Below, piece after piece: positions 41,497-50,214 of a stretch of 64,000 bases of DNA. Under the pieces are notes generated by a model. It was not told the origin of the DNA. It did no database searches and worked only from the letters and a program-made list of their open reading frames with translations. Position 1 is the first letter of the stretch. Each line of letters starts with the position of its first letter. The DNA is taken from assembly GCF_011752525.1 (NCBI RefSeq), contig NZ_VWXI01000015.1, forward strand, positions 1-64,000, given 5' to 3'. The translations under genes and the position numbers were made by a program. Origin of the DNA: Pantoea sp. Cy-639. GTDB taxonomy: Bacteria; Pseudomonadota; Gammaproteobacteria; Pseudomonadales; Pseudomonadaceae.

Positions 41497-43305
41497 ATGT
41501 CCAAGAAAATCTTTGTCACCGACACGATCCTGCGCGACGCCCACCAGTCCCTGCTGGCCACCCGCATGCGCACCGAAGACATGCTGCCGATCTGCGACAA
41601 GCTCGACAAGGTCGGCTACTGGTCGCTGGAAGTCTGGGGCGGTGCCACCTTCGACGCCTGCGTGCGCTTCCTCAAGGAAGATCCGTGGGAGCGCCTGCGC
41701 AAGCTGCGCGCCGCGCTGCCCAACACCCGTCTGCAGATGCTCCTGCGCGGCCAGAACCTGCTGGGCTACCGTCACTACAGCGACGATGTGGTCAAGGCCT
41801 TCGTCGCCAAGGCGGCGGTCAACGGCATCGATGTGTTCCGCATCTTCGACGCCATGAACGACGTGCGTAACCTGCGTGTGGCCATCGAGGCGGTGAAGGC
41901 CGCCGGCAAGCACGCCCAGGGCACCATCGCCTACACCACCAGCCCGGTGCACACCATCGATGCCTTCGTGAAGCAGGCCAAGCAGATGGAAGCCATGGGC
42001 TGCGACTCGGTGGCGATCAAGGACATGGCCGGCCTGCTGACGCCGTTCGCCACCGGCGAACTGGTCAAGGCGCTGAAGGCCGAGCAGTCGCTGCCGGTGT
42101 TCATCCACTCCCACGACACCGCGGGCCTGGCCGCGATGTGCCAGCTCAAGGCGGTGGAAAACGGCGCCGACCATATCGACACCGCGATTTCCAGCTTCGC
42201 CTGGGGCACCAGCCACCCGGGCACCGAGTCGATGGTCGCCGCGCTCAAGGGCAGCGAGTTCGACACCGGCCTGGACCTGGAGCTGTTGCAGGAAATTGGC
42301 CTGTACTTCTATGCCGTGCGCAAGAAGTACCACCAGTTCGAAAGCGAGTTCACTGCCGTGGACACTCGCGTGCAGGTCAACCAGGTGCCGGGCGGGATGA
42401 TTTCCAACCTGGCCAACCAGCTCAAGGAGCAGGGCGCCCTCAGCCGCATGAACGAAGTGCTGGCGGAGATTCCGCGGGTTCGCGAAGACCTCGGCTTCCC
42501 GCCGCTGGTCACCCCGACCTCGCAGATCGTCGGTACCCAGGCGTTCTTCAACGTGCTCGCCGGCGAGCGCTACAAGACCATCACCAACGAGGTGAAGCTG
42601 TACCTGCAAGGCGGCTACGGCAAGGCACCTGGCGTGGTCAACGAGCAACTGCGGCGCCAGGCGATCGGCAGCGAAGAAGTGATCGACGTGCGCCCGGCCG
42701 ACCTGCTGAAGCCGGAAATGGCCAAGCTGCGCACCGACATCGGCGCCCTGGCCCGCAGCGAGGAAGACGTGCTGACCTTCGCCATGTTCCCGGACATCGG
42801 GCGCAAGTTCCTCGAGGAGCGCGAAGCCGGCACCCTGACCCCCGAAGCCCTGCTGCCGATTCCAGAGGCTGGCGCTGTGGCGTCGGTTGGCGGTGAGGGC
42901 GTGCCGACCGAGTTCGTCATCGACGTGCACGGCGAGACCTATCGCGTCGACATCACCGGTGTGGGCGTCAAGGCCGAGGGCAAGCGTCACTTCTACCTGT
43001 CGATCGACGGCATGCCGGAAGAGGTGGTGTTCGAGCCGCTCAACGAGTTCGTCGGCGGTGGTGGCAGCAAGCGCAAGCAGGCCAGCGCGCCGGGCCATGT
43101 CAGCACCACCATGCCGGGCAATATCGTCGATGTGCTGGTCAAGGAAGGCGATGTGGTCAAGGCCGGGCAGCCGGTGCTGATCACCGAAGCCATGAAGATG
43201 GAGACCGAAGTCCAGGCGGCCATCGCCGGCAAGGTCGTGGCCATCCACGTGGCCAAGGGCGACCGGGTGACCCCGGGCGAGATCCTGATCGAGATCGAGG
43301 GCTGA
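41497..43305 (+). CDS. pycB: Pyruvate carboxylase subunit B (carboxyltransferase and biotin carrier)
   Basis: The 602-residue subunit has an N-terminal carboxyltransferase TIM barrel (TDTILRDAHQSLLATRMRTE at the start; metal ligands in HSHDTAGLAA) and a C-terminal biotinyl domain (about 530-602) with ITEAMKMETEVQA, the Lys being biotinylated, after a Gly/Lys/Ala-rich linker. It is often annotated oadA, but no sodium-pump beta or gamma genes are nearby and pycA precedes it, so pyruvate carboxylase is the better call. GAGGAA precedes its ATG. A terminator follows. Confidence 0.92.
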   Translation: MSKKIFVTDTILRDAHQSLLATRMRTEDMLPICDKLDKVGYWSLEVWGGATFDACVRFLKEDPWERLRKLRAALPNTRLQMLLRGQNLLGYRHYSDDVVKAFVAKAAVNGIDVFRIFDAMNDVRNLRVAIEAVKAAGKHAQGTIAYTTSPVHTIDAFVKQAKQMEAMGCDSVAIKDMAGLLTPFATGELVKALKAEQSLPVFIHSHDTAGLAAMCQLKAVENGADHIDTAISSFAWGTSHPGTESMVAALKGSEFDTGLDLELLQEIGLYFYAVRKKYHQFESEFTAVDTRVQVNQVPGGMISNLANQLKEQGALSRMNEVLAEIPRVREDLGFPPLVTPTSQIVGTQAFFNVLAGERYKTITNEVKLYLQGGYGKAPGVVNEQLRRQAIGSEEVIDVRPADLLKPEMAKLRTDIGALARSEEDVLTFAMFPDIGRKFLEEREAGTLTPEALLPIPEAGAVASVGGEGVPTEFVIDVHGETYRVDITGVGVKAEGKRHFYLSIDGMPEEVVFEPLNEFVGGGGSKRKQASAPGHVSTTMPGNIVDVLVKEGDVVKAGQPVLITEAMKMETEVQAAIAGKVVAIHVAKGDRVTPGEILIEIEG

Positions 43306-43338
43306 TCCAAAGCCCTCGTCTGCAAGCGGTTAACCTCT

Positions 43339-43363
43339 GGGGAGCGAAGGCTCCCCTTTTTTT
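43339..43363 (+). terminator. Rho-independent terminator of pycAB
   Basis: GGGGAGC and GCTCCCC form a stem with a 3-4 base loop followed by seven T, 33 bases after the pycB stop. Confidence 0.9.
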
Positions 43364-43435
43364 GCCTGAAGATATCGTGTCATTGCGCGAGCTACAGGCG
43401 CCGTGATGAATGCTATCGGCTACGCTGGCCTGGCG

Positions 43436-43463
43436 TCGTGGGAGCGGGCTTGCCCCGTGATGA
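43436..43463. repeat. REP-type element
   Basis: The sequence TGGGAGCGGGCTTGCCCCGT recurs at 46902 and 55705 with small changes and can fold through GCGGGCTTGCCCCG. It sits at the end of a minus-strand acetyltransferase gene, as REP elements of this group often do. Confidence 0.6.
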
Positions 43464-43465
43464 CG

Positions 43466-44137
43466 TCAGCCCAGGCGGCATGCCTCCAGCGTTCGTAGCT
43501 GCCCTCCAGGCTGTTGGTTCTCCACGCTCAACCAGCGCTCGAAACCTGCCGCCACCGCCGGCCACTCGGTGTCGGTGATCGAATACCAGGCGGTATCACG
43601 GTTGTGTCCCTTCACCACCATGTGATTGCGGAACACCCCCTCGAACACAAAGCCGAACCGCTCGGCCGCACGCTTGGATCGGGCGTTGGCGTCATTGCAC
43701 TTCCATTCCAGTCGACGGTTGCCCAGCGCGAAGCCCAGCCTGCCCAGCAGGTATACCGCTTCGGTGCCTTTTGGGGTGCGCTGCATGGCGGCGCCAAAGG
43801 CGATGTGGCCGATCTCGAAGCGGCCCTGGTCGGGGACGATCGACATGTAGCTGAGAATGCCCTGTACCTGGCCGCTGGCGCGATCGATCACGCTATAGAA
43901 CAACGGGTCGCGGCTGGCGGCATTGCCTTGCAGCCAGAGGTCGAAAGCTGCGCGTTCGCTGAACGGGCCATAGGCCAGGTAGTTCCACAGCAGCGGGTCC
44001 GAGCCTGGGCCTTGCAGCACGTCCCAGAGGTCATTGCCGTGGCGTGTCGGATCTAGCCGCTCCAGGCGCACGAAGCGTCCCTCGAGCGGAGTGGAGTCGG
44101 GGGTTGCGGCAGGTTTCCAGCAGGCGATTTCGCTCAT
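43466..44137 (-). CDS. GNAT-family acetyltransferase (RimJ/RimL-like)
   Basis: The 223-residue protein begins MSEIACWKPAATPDSTPLEG and follows the RimJ/RimL-type GNAT fold: LEGRFVRLERLDPTRHGNDL, FYSVIDRASGQVQGILSY, FEIGHIAFGAAMQRTPKGTE, and RRLEWKCNDANARSKRAAER as the acetyl-CoA region. The ATG at 44137 is chosen; the longer frame enters the next gene. It follows another GNAT gene by seven bases and a PaiB-like gene, forming a small operon beside a MocR regulator. Substrate unknown. Confidence 0.8.
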   Translation of the reverse strand: MSEIACWKPAATPDSTPLEGRFVRLERLDPTRHGNDLWDVLQGPGSDPLLWNYLAYGPFSERAAFDLWLQGNAASRDPLFYSVIDRASGQVQGILSYMSIVPDQGRFEIGHIAFGAAMQRTPKGTEAVYLLGRLGFALGNRRLEWKCNDANARSKRAAERFGFVFEGVFRNHMVVKGHNRDTAWYSITDTEWPAVAAGFERWLSVENQQPGGQLRTLEACRLG

Positions 44138-44144
44138 ATCCGAC

Positions 44145-44591
44145 CTACAGTGCCTTGCGAAATTGGATGAAGCCCGGACGCTCGGCAACCTGCTCGTACA
44201 GGCTGATGGCGGTGGCGTTGGTCTCATGGGTCAGCCAGTGCACCTTGATGCAACCGGCGGCCCTGGCTGTCGCATAGACCTGCTCTATCAGCTGACGACC
44301 AATGCCCAGGCCACGCTGGGCGCTGTCCACGTAGAGATCCTGCAGGTAGCAGGAGTTCTCGATGCTCCAGTTGGAACGATGGTAGATGAAGTTGACCATG
44401 CCCACGGCCTTGCCATCGACCCAGGCCAGCACTGAATGGGTCGGCTCGTTCGGGTCGAGCAGCCGCTGCCAGGTGCTGGCGCTGACGGTGTCGGCCAGTC
44501 CGGTCTGGTAGAAGCGCAGGTAGGCCTGCCACAGCGGCAGCCAGGCAGCATGGTCGTCGGCGCCAACCGGGCGCAGGGTTACGTGGGTCAT
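44145..44591 (-). CDS. GNAT-family N-acetyltransferase
   Basis: The 148-residue single-domain GNAT enzyme has the acetyl-CoA-binding motif YVDSAQRGLGIGRQLIEQVY and VHWLTHETNATAISLYEQ. GAAGGAA precedes the ATG. It lies between a PaiB-like gene (11 bases upstream) and another acetyltransferase, all read away from a MocR-type regulator. The polyamine-type PaiA/PaiB pairing seen in other bacteria suggests polyamine or antibiotic-type amine substrates, but this is inference. Confidence 0.8.
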   Translation of the reverse strand: MTHVTLRPVGADDHAAWLPLWQAYLRFYQTGLADTVSASTWQRLLDPNEPTHSVLAWVDGKAVGMVNFIYHRSNWSIENSCYLQDLYVDSAQRGLGIGRQLIEQVYATARAAGCIKVHWLTHETNATAISLYEQVAERPGFIQFRKAL

Positions 44592-44602
44592 GGAGGTTTC
44601 CT

Positions 44603-45232
44603 TCAGAGATCGCGCATGTGCGCGGCGAGTCGGTTGTCCAGGTAGTCGGTGCTGGCGCCCAAGCCCGCGCGCACCCCGGCGATATCCTCGGCCGAACGGT
44701 TCTGGCTGAGCTTGCGCGCGCCCTGCAGGCGGGAGATGGGCAAGCGGATGCCGACGATGGCGCGGAGCATGCCTTCGAGGTAGTCGGCAGGAGCGTCGGC
44801 CACGCTCCACGGCGTTCGGCGGCCCTGTTCGTGGCGGTCGGTCAGGCGACTGACGATGTCCAGCAGCGGGGCGGCCTGATGGATCACCTCGACCGGGCCA
44901 TAAGCGTGCACGGCTGTGTAGTTCCAGGTCGGTACTACCCTGGGGTTGTCGTGCTTGCTCGGGTAGTAGCCCGGGCTGACATAGGCATCGTCGCCGGGGA
45001 ACACCAACAGGGCCTCGCCCCCCTGCTCCAGGTCCTGCCACTGGCGGTTGGCCCTGGCCAGGTGCCCATACACGGTGCCGAATTCGCCTTCGTCAGGTGC
45101 GACCAGGACCGGTAGGTGAGTCGCCAGCAATCCCTGTTCGCCATGGCTGACCAGCATGGCCAGGCGCGTTTGCAACATGTGCTGGTGCAGGCGGCAAAGG
45201 TCGTGTTCCTGGTGCGGTTTGCTGTTGTACAT
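44603..45232 (-). CDS. PaiB-family FMN-binding protein
   Basis: The 209-residue protein matches the PaiB family of FMN-binding split-barrel proteins, called negative regulators because of Bacillus PaiB. Signature segments: MYNSKPHQEHDLCRLHQHM, YGHLARANRQWQDLE, FPGDDAYVSPGYYPSKH, VVPTWNYTAVHAYGPVEV. More likely a flavin-dependent enzyme than a DNA-binding protein. It is divergent from the MocR-type gene, which probably controls it together with the two GNAT genes downstream. Confidence 0.85.
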   Translation of the reverse strand: MYNSKPHQEHDLCRLHQHMLQTRLAMLVSHGEQGLLATHLPVLVAPDEGEFGTVYGHLARANRQWQDLEQGGEALLVFPGDDAYVSPGYYPSKHDNPRVVPTWNYTAVHAYGPVEVIHQAAPLLDIVSRLTDRHEQGRRTPWSVADAPADYLEGMLRAIVGIRLPISRLQGARKLSQNRSAEDIAGVRAGLGASTDYLDNRLAAHMRDL

Positions 45233-45323
45233 GGGGCGGGGTCCTTGTCGAATGGCTCCATGCTAGGCAGGCTATTGGTGCTGTGTAAGAGCCATTCGTT
45301 GTTGTTTTCATAGGTCCAATTCC

Positions 45324-46850
45324 ATGAGCGAGCGATCCCACGCATTGCCCTTCGATCCGGCCGGTATCGTGCTCGACCGTCGTCGCGGGCTCAGTCAGCA
45401 GCTTTACCAGGCTTTGCGTGCGCGGGTGCTGGACGGCCGACTGGGTAGCGGCACCCGGCTGCCGGCCACTCGAGACCTGGCGGCGGTATTGGCGTTGTCG
45501 CGCAACAGCGTGGTACGGGCCTATGACCAGTTGTATGCCGAAGGCTTCATTGAAAGCCGGGTAGGGGACGGCACCTATGTGAGCCAGCTGGGGAAACTAT
45601 CCACACAGTTACCCACAGGGTTATCCCGGGGTTTATCAACAGACTTATCCACATTTTGCGCTTCTGATACTGAGGATTTATCCAGCCAGCCCGTTGCCAG
45701 CGGGTCGCTCCAACGCCTGGAAAATCATCACCTGCCGACGCCACGGAGCGGACCTTCACGCGCTTTTCGGGTGGGGGTGCCAGCATTCGACCTGTTCCCT
45801 TTCGAGGTCTGGGCCAAGCTGCAAGCGGGTTTCTGGCGTAATCCCGCGCCTGAAGCGCTGGGGTACGGCGACCCGGCAGGCGAACGGCCATTGCGCGAGC
45901 TGATCGCGACCTATCTGCGTCGATCGCGGGGGCTCTCCTGCGATGCTGGACAAATTGTGATCACCAGTGGCGCGCAGGAAGCCATCAGCCTTTGTGCACA
46001 GCTGCTGTTGCAGCCGGGCGATGGCGTGGCTGTGGAAAACCCGGGGTATCGCGCTGCCGGGCATGCCTTTGCCATGGCCGGTGCAACGCTGCGGGGGATA
46101 CCGGTGGATGATGAGGGGATGGATTGTGCCCGGCTGGCCGAATACCCCGAGTGCCGGCTGGCCTATGTCACCCCGGCTCACCAGTATCCAACTGGCGTCA
46201 CCCTGAGTCTGGCCCGGCGCCTGGCGCTGCTGGCCTGGGCCGAGCGTCAGGACGGCTGGATCATCGAGGATGACTATGACGGTGAATACCGCTACAGCGG
46301 CGCGCCCCTGGCACCGCTGGCCGCCCTGGACCGGCAAGGGCGGGTGTTGTATGTCGGCACGTTCGGCAAGATTGCTTTCCCTGCGCTGCGCCTGGGTTAC
46401 CTGGTGCTGCCGCGGCGATTGGTGCAGGCGTTCAGCCAGGCCCGGGCGCTGGCGGTACGGCATTCGGAAGTCGGTACCCAGTGCGTGATGGCGCAGTTCA
46501 TGGCCCAGGGGTACTTCCAGCGACATATCCGGCGCATGCGCCGGGCGGCGCTGGCGCGGCGCAATGTGCTGCAGGCGGGGTGGCCGACAGATGTACCGGG
46601 GCTGGGAGCGATGCCGGAGGTGGCGGCCGGGCTGCATGTGAAGGTGGATGTGGATAACCTTGCGCGGGAGCAGGCGCTGGTGGCGCGGGCGGAAGCGATG
46701 GGGGTAGAAGTGAACCCCTTGAGTAGCTATTGGCTGGAGGACAGCGCAGTGCCTGTGGATAACCGTGCAGGGCTGGTGCTGGGGTTTGCGGCGGTGCCGG
46801 AGGGGCAGATTGCCGAGGCCTTGATGCGCTTGCGCAAGGCCTGGCGCTAG
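45324..46850 (+). CDS. MocR/PdxR-type regulator (GntR helix-turn-helix plus aminotransferase domain)
   Basis: The 508-residue protein joins a winged GntR helix-turn-helix (about 15-85; GSGTRLPATRDLAAVLALSR) to a fold-type-I aminotransferase domain (about 140-508). VGTFGKIAFPALRLGYLVLP holds the PLP-binding Lys, with IIEDDYDGEYRY upstream. The linker contains a five-unit LSTx tetrapeptide repeat (92-111), which at DNA level is a 12-bp array of DnaA-box-like sequences using rare TTA codons. It is divergent from the PaiB/GNAT group and likely regulates it in response to PLP or an amine. Confidence 0.85.
   Translation: MSERSHALPFDPAGIVLDRRRGLSQQLYQALRARVLDGRLGSGTRLPATRDLAAVLALSRNSVVRAYDQLYAEGFIESRVGDGTYVSQLGKLSTQLPTGLSRGLSTDLSTFCASDTEDLSSQPVASGSLQRLENHHLPTPRSGPSRAFRVGVPAFDLFPFEVWAKLQAGFWRNPAPEALGYGDPAGERPLRELIATYLRRSRGLSCDAGQIVITSGAQEAISLCAQLLLQPGDGVAVENPGYRAAGHAFAMAGATLRGIPVDDEGMDCARLAEYPECRLAYVTPAHQYPTGVTLSLARRLALLAWAERQDGWIIEDDYDGEYRYSGAPLAPLAALDRQGRVLYVGTFGKIAFPALRLGYLVLPRRLVQAFSQARALAVRHSEVGTQCVMAQFMAQGYFQRHIRRMRRAALARRNVLQAGWPTDVPGLGAMPEVAAGLHVKVDVDNLAREQALVARAEAMGVEVNPLSSYWLEDSAVPVDNRAGLVLGFAAVPEGQIAEALMRLRKAWR
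45597..45656 (+). repeat. Five-unit 12-bp array of DnaA-box-like sequences
   Basis: Units begin at 45597, 45609, 45621, 45633 and 45645: CTATCCACA, TTACCCACA, TTATCCCGG, TTATCAACA and TTATCCACA, each followed by three variable bases. The last is a perfect DnaA box. They encode LSTQ, LPTG, LSRG, LSTD and LSTF. Two further perfect boxes in reverse orientation lie at 46649 and 46754 in the same gene. Confidence 0.75.
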
Positions 46851-46855
46851 CCCTC

Positions 46856-46922
46856 GCAGGGCAAGCCCGCTCCCACAAGGCACCTGGCCTGGCGCGTGGG
46901 AGCGGGCTTGCCCCGCGATGGC
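46856..46922. repeat. Inverted pair of REP-type elements
   Basis: GGGCAAGCCCGCTCCCAC (46860-46877) and GTGGGAGCGGGCTTGCCCC (46898-46916) are inverted copies flanking about 20 bases, like a REP doublet. It lies between the convergent MocR and PotF-like genes and could act as a bidirectional terminator. Confidence 0.7.
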
Positions 46923-46923
46923 C

Positions 46924-48027
46924 TCAGGTTCCGGACTTGATCCGGGTCCAGGCCCGGGTGCGCGCCCGCTCGGCATCCCGTGGCAGTGGCTTGAGGGTAT
47001 ACAGCTTGGCCATCGCCTCTGCCGTGGGGTACAGGTTCGGGTTGTTGCGGATCGCCGGACTGACCTGATCGGTCGCGTCCTTGTTCGGGTTCGGGTAGCC
47101 GACGAAATCACTGATCGGTGCGATCACCTCAGGCCGCAGCAGATAGTTGATGAAGGCATGGGCATCCTCCGGGTTGGCTGCGTTCTTCGGGATCGCCAGC
47201 ATGTCGAACCAGATCGGCGCCCCTTCCCTGGGCAGGCGCATGTCGACCACCACGCCGTTGTGCGCTTCGTGCGCGCGGTTGGCGGCCTGGGAGAAGCTGC
47301 CGGAGTAGCCCACCGCCACGCAGATGTCGCCGTTGGCGATATCGGCCATGTACTTGGACGAGTGGAAGTAGGTGACGGACGGGCGGATCTTCAGCAACAG
47401 GTCCTGGGCCTTCTGGTAGTCCGCCGGCTTGCCGCTGTTGGGATCCAGGCCGAGGTAGGCCAGCGCCAGCGGGAGGATCTCCGATGGCGAGTCGAGCAGC
47501 GCCACGCCACACTGCTTGAGCTTGGCGATGTTCTCTTCCTTGAAGATCAGATCCCAGCTGTCCACCGGGGCGTCCTCGCCAAGCACCGCCTTGACCTTGT
47601 CCGGGTTGAAGCCGATCAGCACGGTGCCGTACATGTACGGCACGGCGAAGCGGTTACCGGGGTCGTTGGCTTCGATCAGCTTCATCAGCGCTGGGTCCAG
47701 ATGCCGCCAGTTCGGCAGCTTGTCGCGATCCAGCGGCTGGAACACGCCCGCCTCGATCTGCTTGGCGAGGAACACGTTGGATGGCACCACCACGTCATAG
47801 CCGGAGTTGCCGGTGAGCAGCTTGGCCTCCAGCGCCTCGTTGGTGTCGAAGATGTCGTACACCAGCTTGACGCCGCTGTCTTTCTGGAAAGCGGTCAAGG
47901 TCTGCGGGGTGATGTAGTCGAACCAGTTGTACACATGCAAGGTGCGCTGCTCGGCATGGGCGGGCAGGGCGCCGGCCAGCAGGGTGGTGGCGATCAGCGG
48001 GGCGAGCAGACGCTTGAGACGGACCAT
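46924..48027 (-). CDS. Polyamine ABC transporter periplasmic binding protein (PotF-like)
   Basis: The 367-residue protein has a signal peptide (MVRLKRLLAPLIATTLLAGA, cut near AHA-EQ) and the mature start RTLHVYNWFDYITPQTLTAF typical of PotD/PotF. GYDVVVPSNVFLAKQIEAGV, VPYMYGTVLIGFNPDKV and ANGDICVAVGYSGSF match the polyamine-binding fold. No permease or ATPase gene is adjacent, so it may serve a transporter encoded elsewhere. It starts two bases after the acetylpolyamine amidohydrolase gene, so the two are co-expressed. Confidence 0.88.
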   Translation of the reverse strand: MVRLKRLLAPLIATTLLAGALPAHAEQRTLHVYNWFDYITPQTLTAFQKDSGVKLVYDIFDTNEALEAKLLTGNSGYDVVVPSNVFLAKQIEAGVFQPLDRDKLPNWRHLDPALMKLIEANDPGNRFAVPYMYGTVLIGFNPDKVKAVLGEDAPVDSWDLIFKEENIAKLKQCGVALLDSPSEILPLALAYLGLDPNSGKPADYQKAQDLLLKIRPSVTYFHSSKYMADIANGDICVAVGYSGSFSQAANRAHEAHNGVVVDMRLPREGAPIWFDMLAIPKNAANPEDAHAFINYLLRPEVIAPISDFVGYPNPNKDATDQVSPAIRNNPNLYPTAEAMAKLYTLKPLPRDAERARTRAWTRIKSGT

Positions 48028-48029
48028 GA

Positions 48030-49070
48030 TCAGGCTCCTGGCTGGGCGCGCTGGAAGCCTTCCAGCACATTGACCGCGTTGATGCCGATTTCTTCCACGG
48101 CGTAGCCGCCTTCCATCACGAACAGCGTCGGCTTGCCGAGCTGGGCGATGCGCTTGCCCATCTCCAGGTAGTCGGGGCTTTCGAGCTTGAACTGGGAGAT
48201 CGGGTCGTCCTTGAACGTGTCCACGCCCAGGGAGATCACCAGCACGTCGGCGTCGTAGTCGGCGATGCGCTGGCAGGCGTCCTCCAGCGCGGCGCTCCAG
48301 GTCGCCCAGCCGCTGCCGGCGGGCAGCGGGTAGTTGATGTTGCAGCCTTCGCCCGCGCCCTGGCCGGTCTCGTCGGCGTAGCCGAGGAAGAACGGGAACT
48401 CGTCCTGCGGGTCGCCATGGATCGAGGCGAAGAACACGTCGTCGCGGGTGTAGAAGATGTCCTGGGTGCCATTGCCGTGGTGATAGTCGACGTCGAGGAT
48501 GGCGACCTTGCGCCTGCCCTGGTCGAGGAAGGCCTGGGCGGCGATGGCGGCGTTGTTCAGGTAGCAGTAGCCGCCCATGACCTCGGCGGCGGCGTGATGC
48601 CCTGGCGGGCGGCACAGGGCGAAGGCCGAATGGGCGCCTTGCTGGATCGCGGCCTGGGCGGTCAGTGCCACCTGGGCGGCGCTGTAGGCGGCCTGCCAGG
48701 TGCCGGCGGTGATCGGTGCGCCGGCGTCGAAGCTGTAGTAGCCGAGCTCGCCGTGCAGACCTGTGGGTTTGACCTGGCGCAGGGTGCGCGCCGGCCAGGT
48801 GAAGGGCAGCAGGTCGCCGTCGTGGCCGAGCTTGGCCCAGCGCGCCCAGGCGCCTTCGAAGAAGTTCAGGTAATCGGCGCTGTGAATGCGTTGCAGCGGT
48901 GCGCGGCCAAAGTCGGCGGGTCCTTTTATGGGGCCGAGGTTGCGTTGCTTGACCCGCTCCAGGACATGATCGGCGCGCGAAGGCATTTCGAAACAGGGCA
49001 TCAGCTTGCCGTCTATCAGCTCGCAGCGGCCATGGTGCAGGCGGTGGTCGTCGGAATAGATCGTCAGCAT
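48030..49070 (-). CDS. aphB: Acetylpolyamine amidohydrolase (histone deacetylase family)
   Basis: The 346-residue zinc enzyme deacetylates acetylated polyamines. Motifs: FALCRPPGHHAAAEVMGGYC with the catalytic His pair, VAILDVDYHHGNGTQDIFY with zinc-binding Asp and His, VISLGVDTFKDDP with the second Asp, and FVMEGGYAVEEIG with the transition-state Tyr. Order and length fit bacterial class II acetylpolyamine amidohydrolases. It lies directly before the PotF-like gene; with the upstream AraC regulator they form a polyamine use unit. The aphB symbol rests on remembered gene order. Confidence 0.85.
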   Translation of the reverse strand: MLTIYSDDHRLHHGRCELIDGKLMPCFEMPSRADHVLERVKQRNLGPIKGPADFGRAPLQRIHSADYLNFFEGAWARWAKLGHDGDLLPFTWPARTLRQVKPTGLHGELGYYSFDAGAPITAGTWQAAYSAAQVALTAQAAIQQGAHSAFALCRPPGHHAAAEVMGGYCYLNNAAIAAQAFLDQGRRKVAILDVDYHHGNGTQDIFYTRDDVFFASIHGDPQDEFPFFLGYADETGQGAGEGCNINYPLPAGSGWATWSAALEDACQRIADYDADVLVISLGVDTFKDDPISQFKLESPDYLEMGKRIAQLGKPTLFVMEGGYAVEEIGINAVNVLEGFQRAQPGA

Positions 49071-49175
49071 TTGTTGTTCTCCGGATTCACTGGCGTGGGG
49101 GCATTTTCACGGGTGGCCCGGTGGCGGAGAACGACGTAAACGGCCAAAAGGGGATCGATGTGGCCAAGCCATCCT

Positions 49176-49218
49176 GTGTCCCCCCTATCGCAGGCTTGCC
49201 CCGCGATAGGGGGGACAC
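49176..49218. repeat. Perfect 16-bp hairpin after the AraC-type gene
   Basis: GTGTCCCCCCTATCGC (49176-49191) and GCGATAGGGGGGACAC (49203-49218) pair perfectly around an 11-base loop AGGCTTGCCCC, which matches the REP core found elsewhere in the window. It lies three bases from the minus-strand stop and lacks a T-run, so it is more likely a REP-derived stability or processing element than a classical terminator. Confidence 0.75.
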
Positions 49219-49221
49219 CTG

Positions 49222-50214
49222 TCAGTTGCGAAAATGGCTGGGCGCCATCCCGCTCCAGCGCTGGAAGGCATGGCGAAAACTGGCGGTCTCGCTGAAGCCC
49301 AGGGTCTCGGCGATCCGGTAGATCGGCATCTCGTCTTCGGCCAGCAGTTGCTTGGCCCGCTCGAAGCGCAACTCGTCGAGCAGTTGTTGATAACTGCTGC
49401 CCAGCGCCTGCAGGTGCCGGCGCAAGGTGCGCGACGAGCAGTTCATCTGTCGTGCCAGCCCTTCCAGGCCAGGGGCGGCATCCAGTTGCTGGACCAGCAA
49501 CTGGCGGATGCGTCCGAGCCAGGCCTGGCGACCGGTGAACTCCAGGTTCAGGCGCCGGCAGCGTTCGCCCATGGCCTTGTGGGTGACCGGGTCGGCCAGC
49601 GGCAGCGGCATGTCCAGCCAGCGGCGTTCGAAGGCGAAGGCGTTATCGCTGGCGTCGAAACCTAGCGGGCACTGGAATGCACTGTCGTAGAGCGTGTGGT
49701 AGCCAGGGCGCGGATGTTCGAAGCGCGCCGTCAGCAGCGGCAGCGGGCGGCCCAGCAGGTCGTCGCAGATCACCTTGAGCGATACCAGGCAGAACTCGGC
49801 ATTGAAGGCGGCCAGCCCCGGTGCATCGTAATGCTCGCTGGCACTGAGCCAGGCCCGTTGGCCATCATCGACCAGGCGCAGTTGGAAGACTGTTCCCAGC
49901 AGTGCCGGATAGTTCAGCGCCAGGCGCAGGGCGTCACCCAAAGTGGCACTGGAGAGCAGGGCGTAACCGAGCATGCCATAGCACGACACATGCATGCGCC
50001 GGCCCAGTTCCAGGCCGATGTCTTCGCGCCGGGCCAGGGCGTTGGCGCATACCTGAAGCTCCTGCTGGGTGGTGATGCGTGCATCGGCGTGGCCCAGGTC
50101 GGCCGGGCCGATGCCGCTGCCGGCGAGCAGCTGTCGCGGGTCGACACCGTCCTCCTGGAACACCTGAAGGATCAGCGAAACCGCGTTGAGGGTGGTGAGG
50201 TGGCTGTGCAGCAT
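49222..50214 (-). CDS. AraC-family transcriptional regulator
   Basis: The 330-residue protein has an N-terminal ligand-sensing domain of the Arabinose_bd/OruR type (about 1-190) and a C-terminal AraC DNA-binding domain (about 230-325; LEGLARQMNCSSRTLRRHLQ, IYRIAETLGFSETASFRHAF, WSGMAPSHFRN). ATG 50214 is preferred to one 13 codons earlier for family alignment. It lies upstream of aphB on the same strand and probably activates the polyamine genes. A perfect hairpin follows its stop. Confidence 0.85.
   Translation of the reverse strand: MLHSHLTTLNAVSLILQVFQEDGVDPRQLLAGSGIGPADLGHADARITTQQELQVCANALARREDIGLELGRRMHVSCYGMLGYALLSSATLGDALRLALNYPALLGTVFQLRLVDDGQRAWLSASEHYDAPGLAAFNAEFCLVSLKVICDDLLGRPLPLLTARFEHPRPGYHTLYDSAFQCPLGFDASDNAFAFERRWLDMPLPLADPVTHKAMGERCRRLNLEFTGRQAWLGRIRQLLVQQLDAAPGLEGLARQMNCSSRTLRRHLQALGSSYQQLLDELRFERAKQLLAEDEMPIYRIAETLGFSETASFRHAFQRWSGMAPSHFRN

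Noticed and set aside
41497..43305. Oxaloacetate decarboxylase alpha subunit (OadA)
   Set aside because: No membrane beta or gamma subunit genes, and a biotin carboxylase gene directly precedes it under a PycR-like regulator, so pyruvate carboxylase B fits better.
46856..46922. Inverted repeats as a CRISPR array
   Set aside because: Only two copies in opposite orientation with a loop-like spacer, and copies are scattered between core genes, which fits REP elements.
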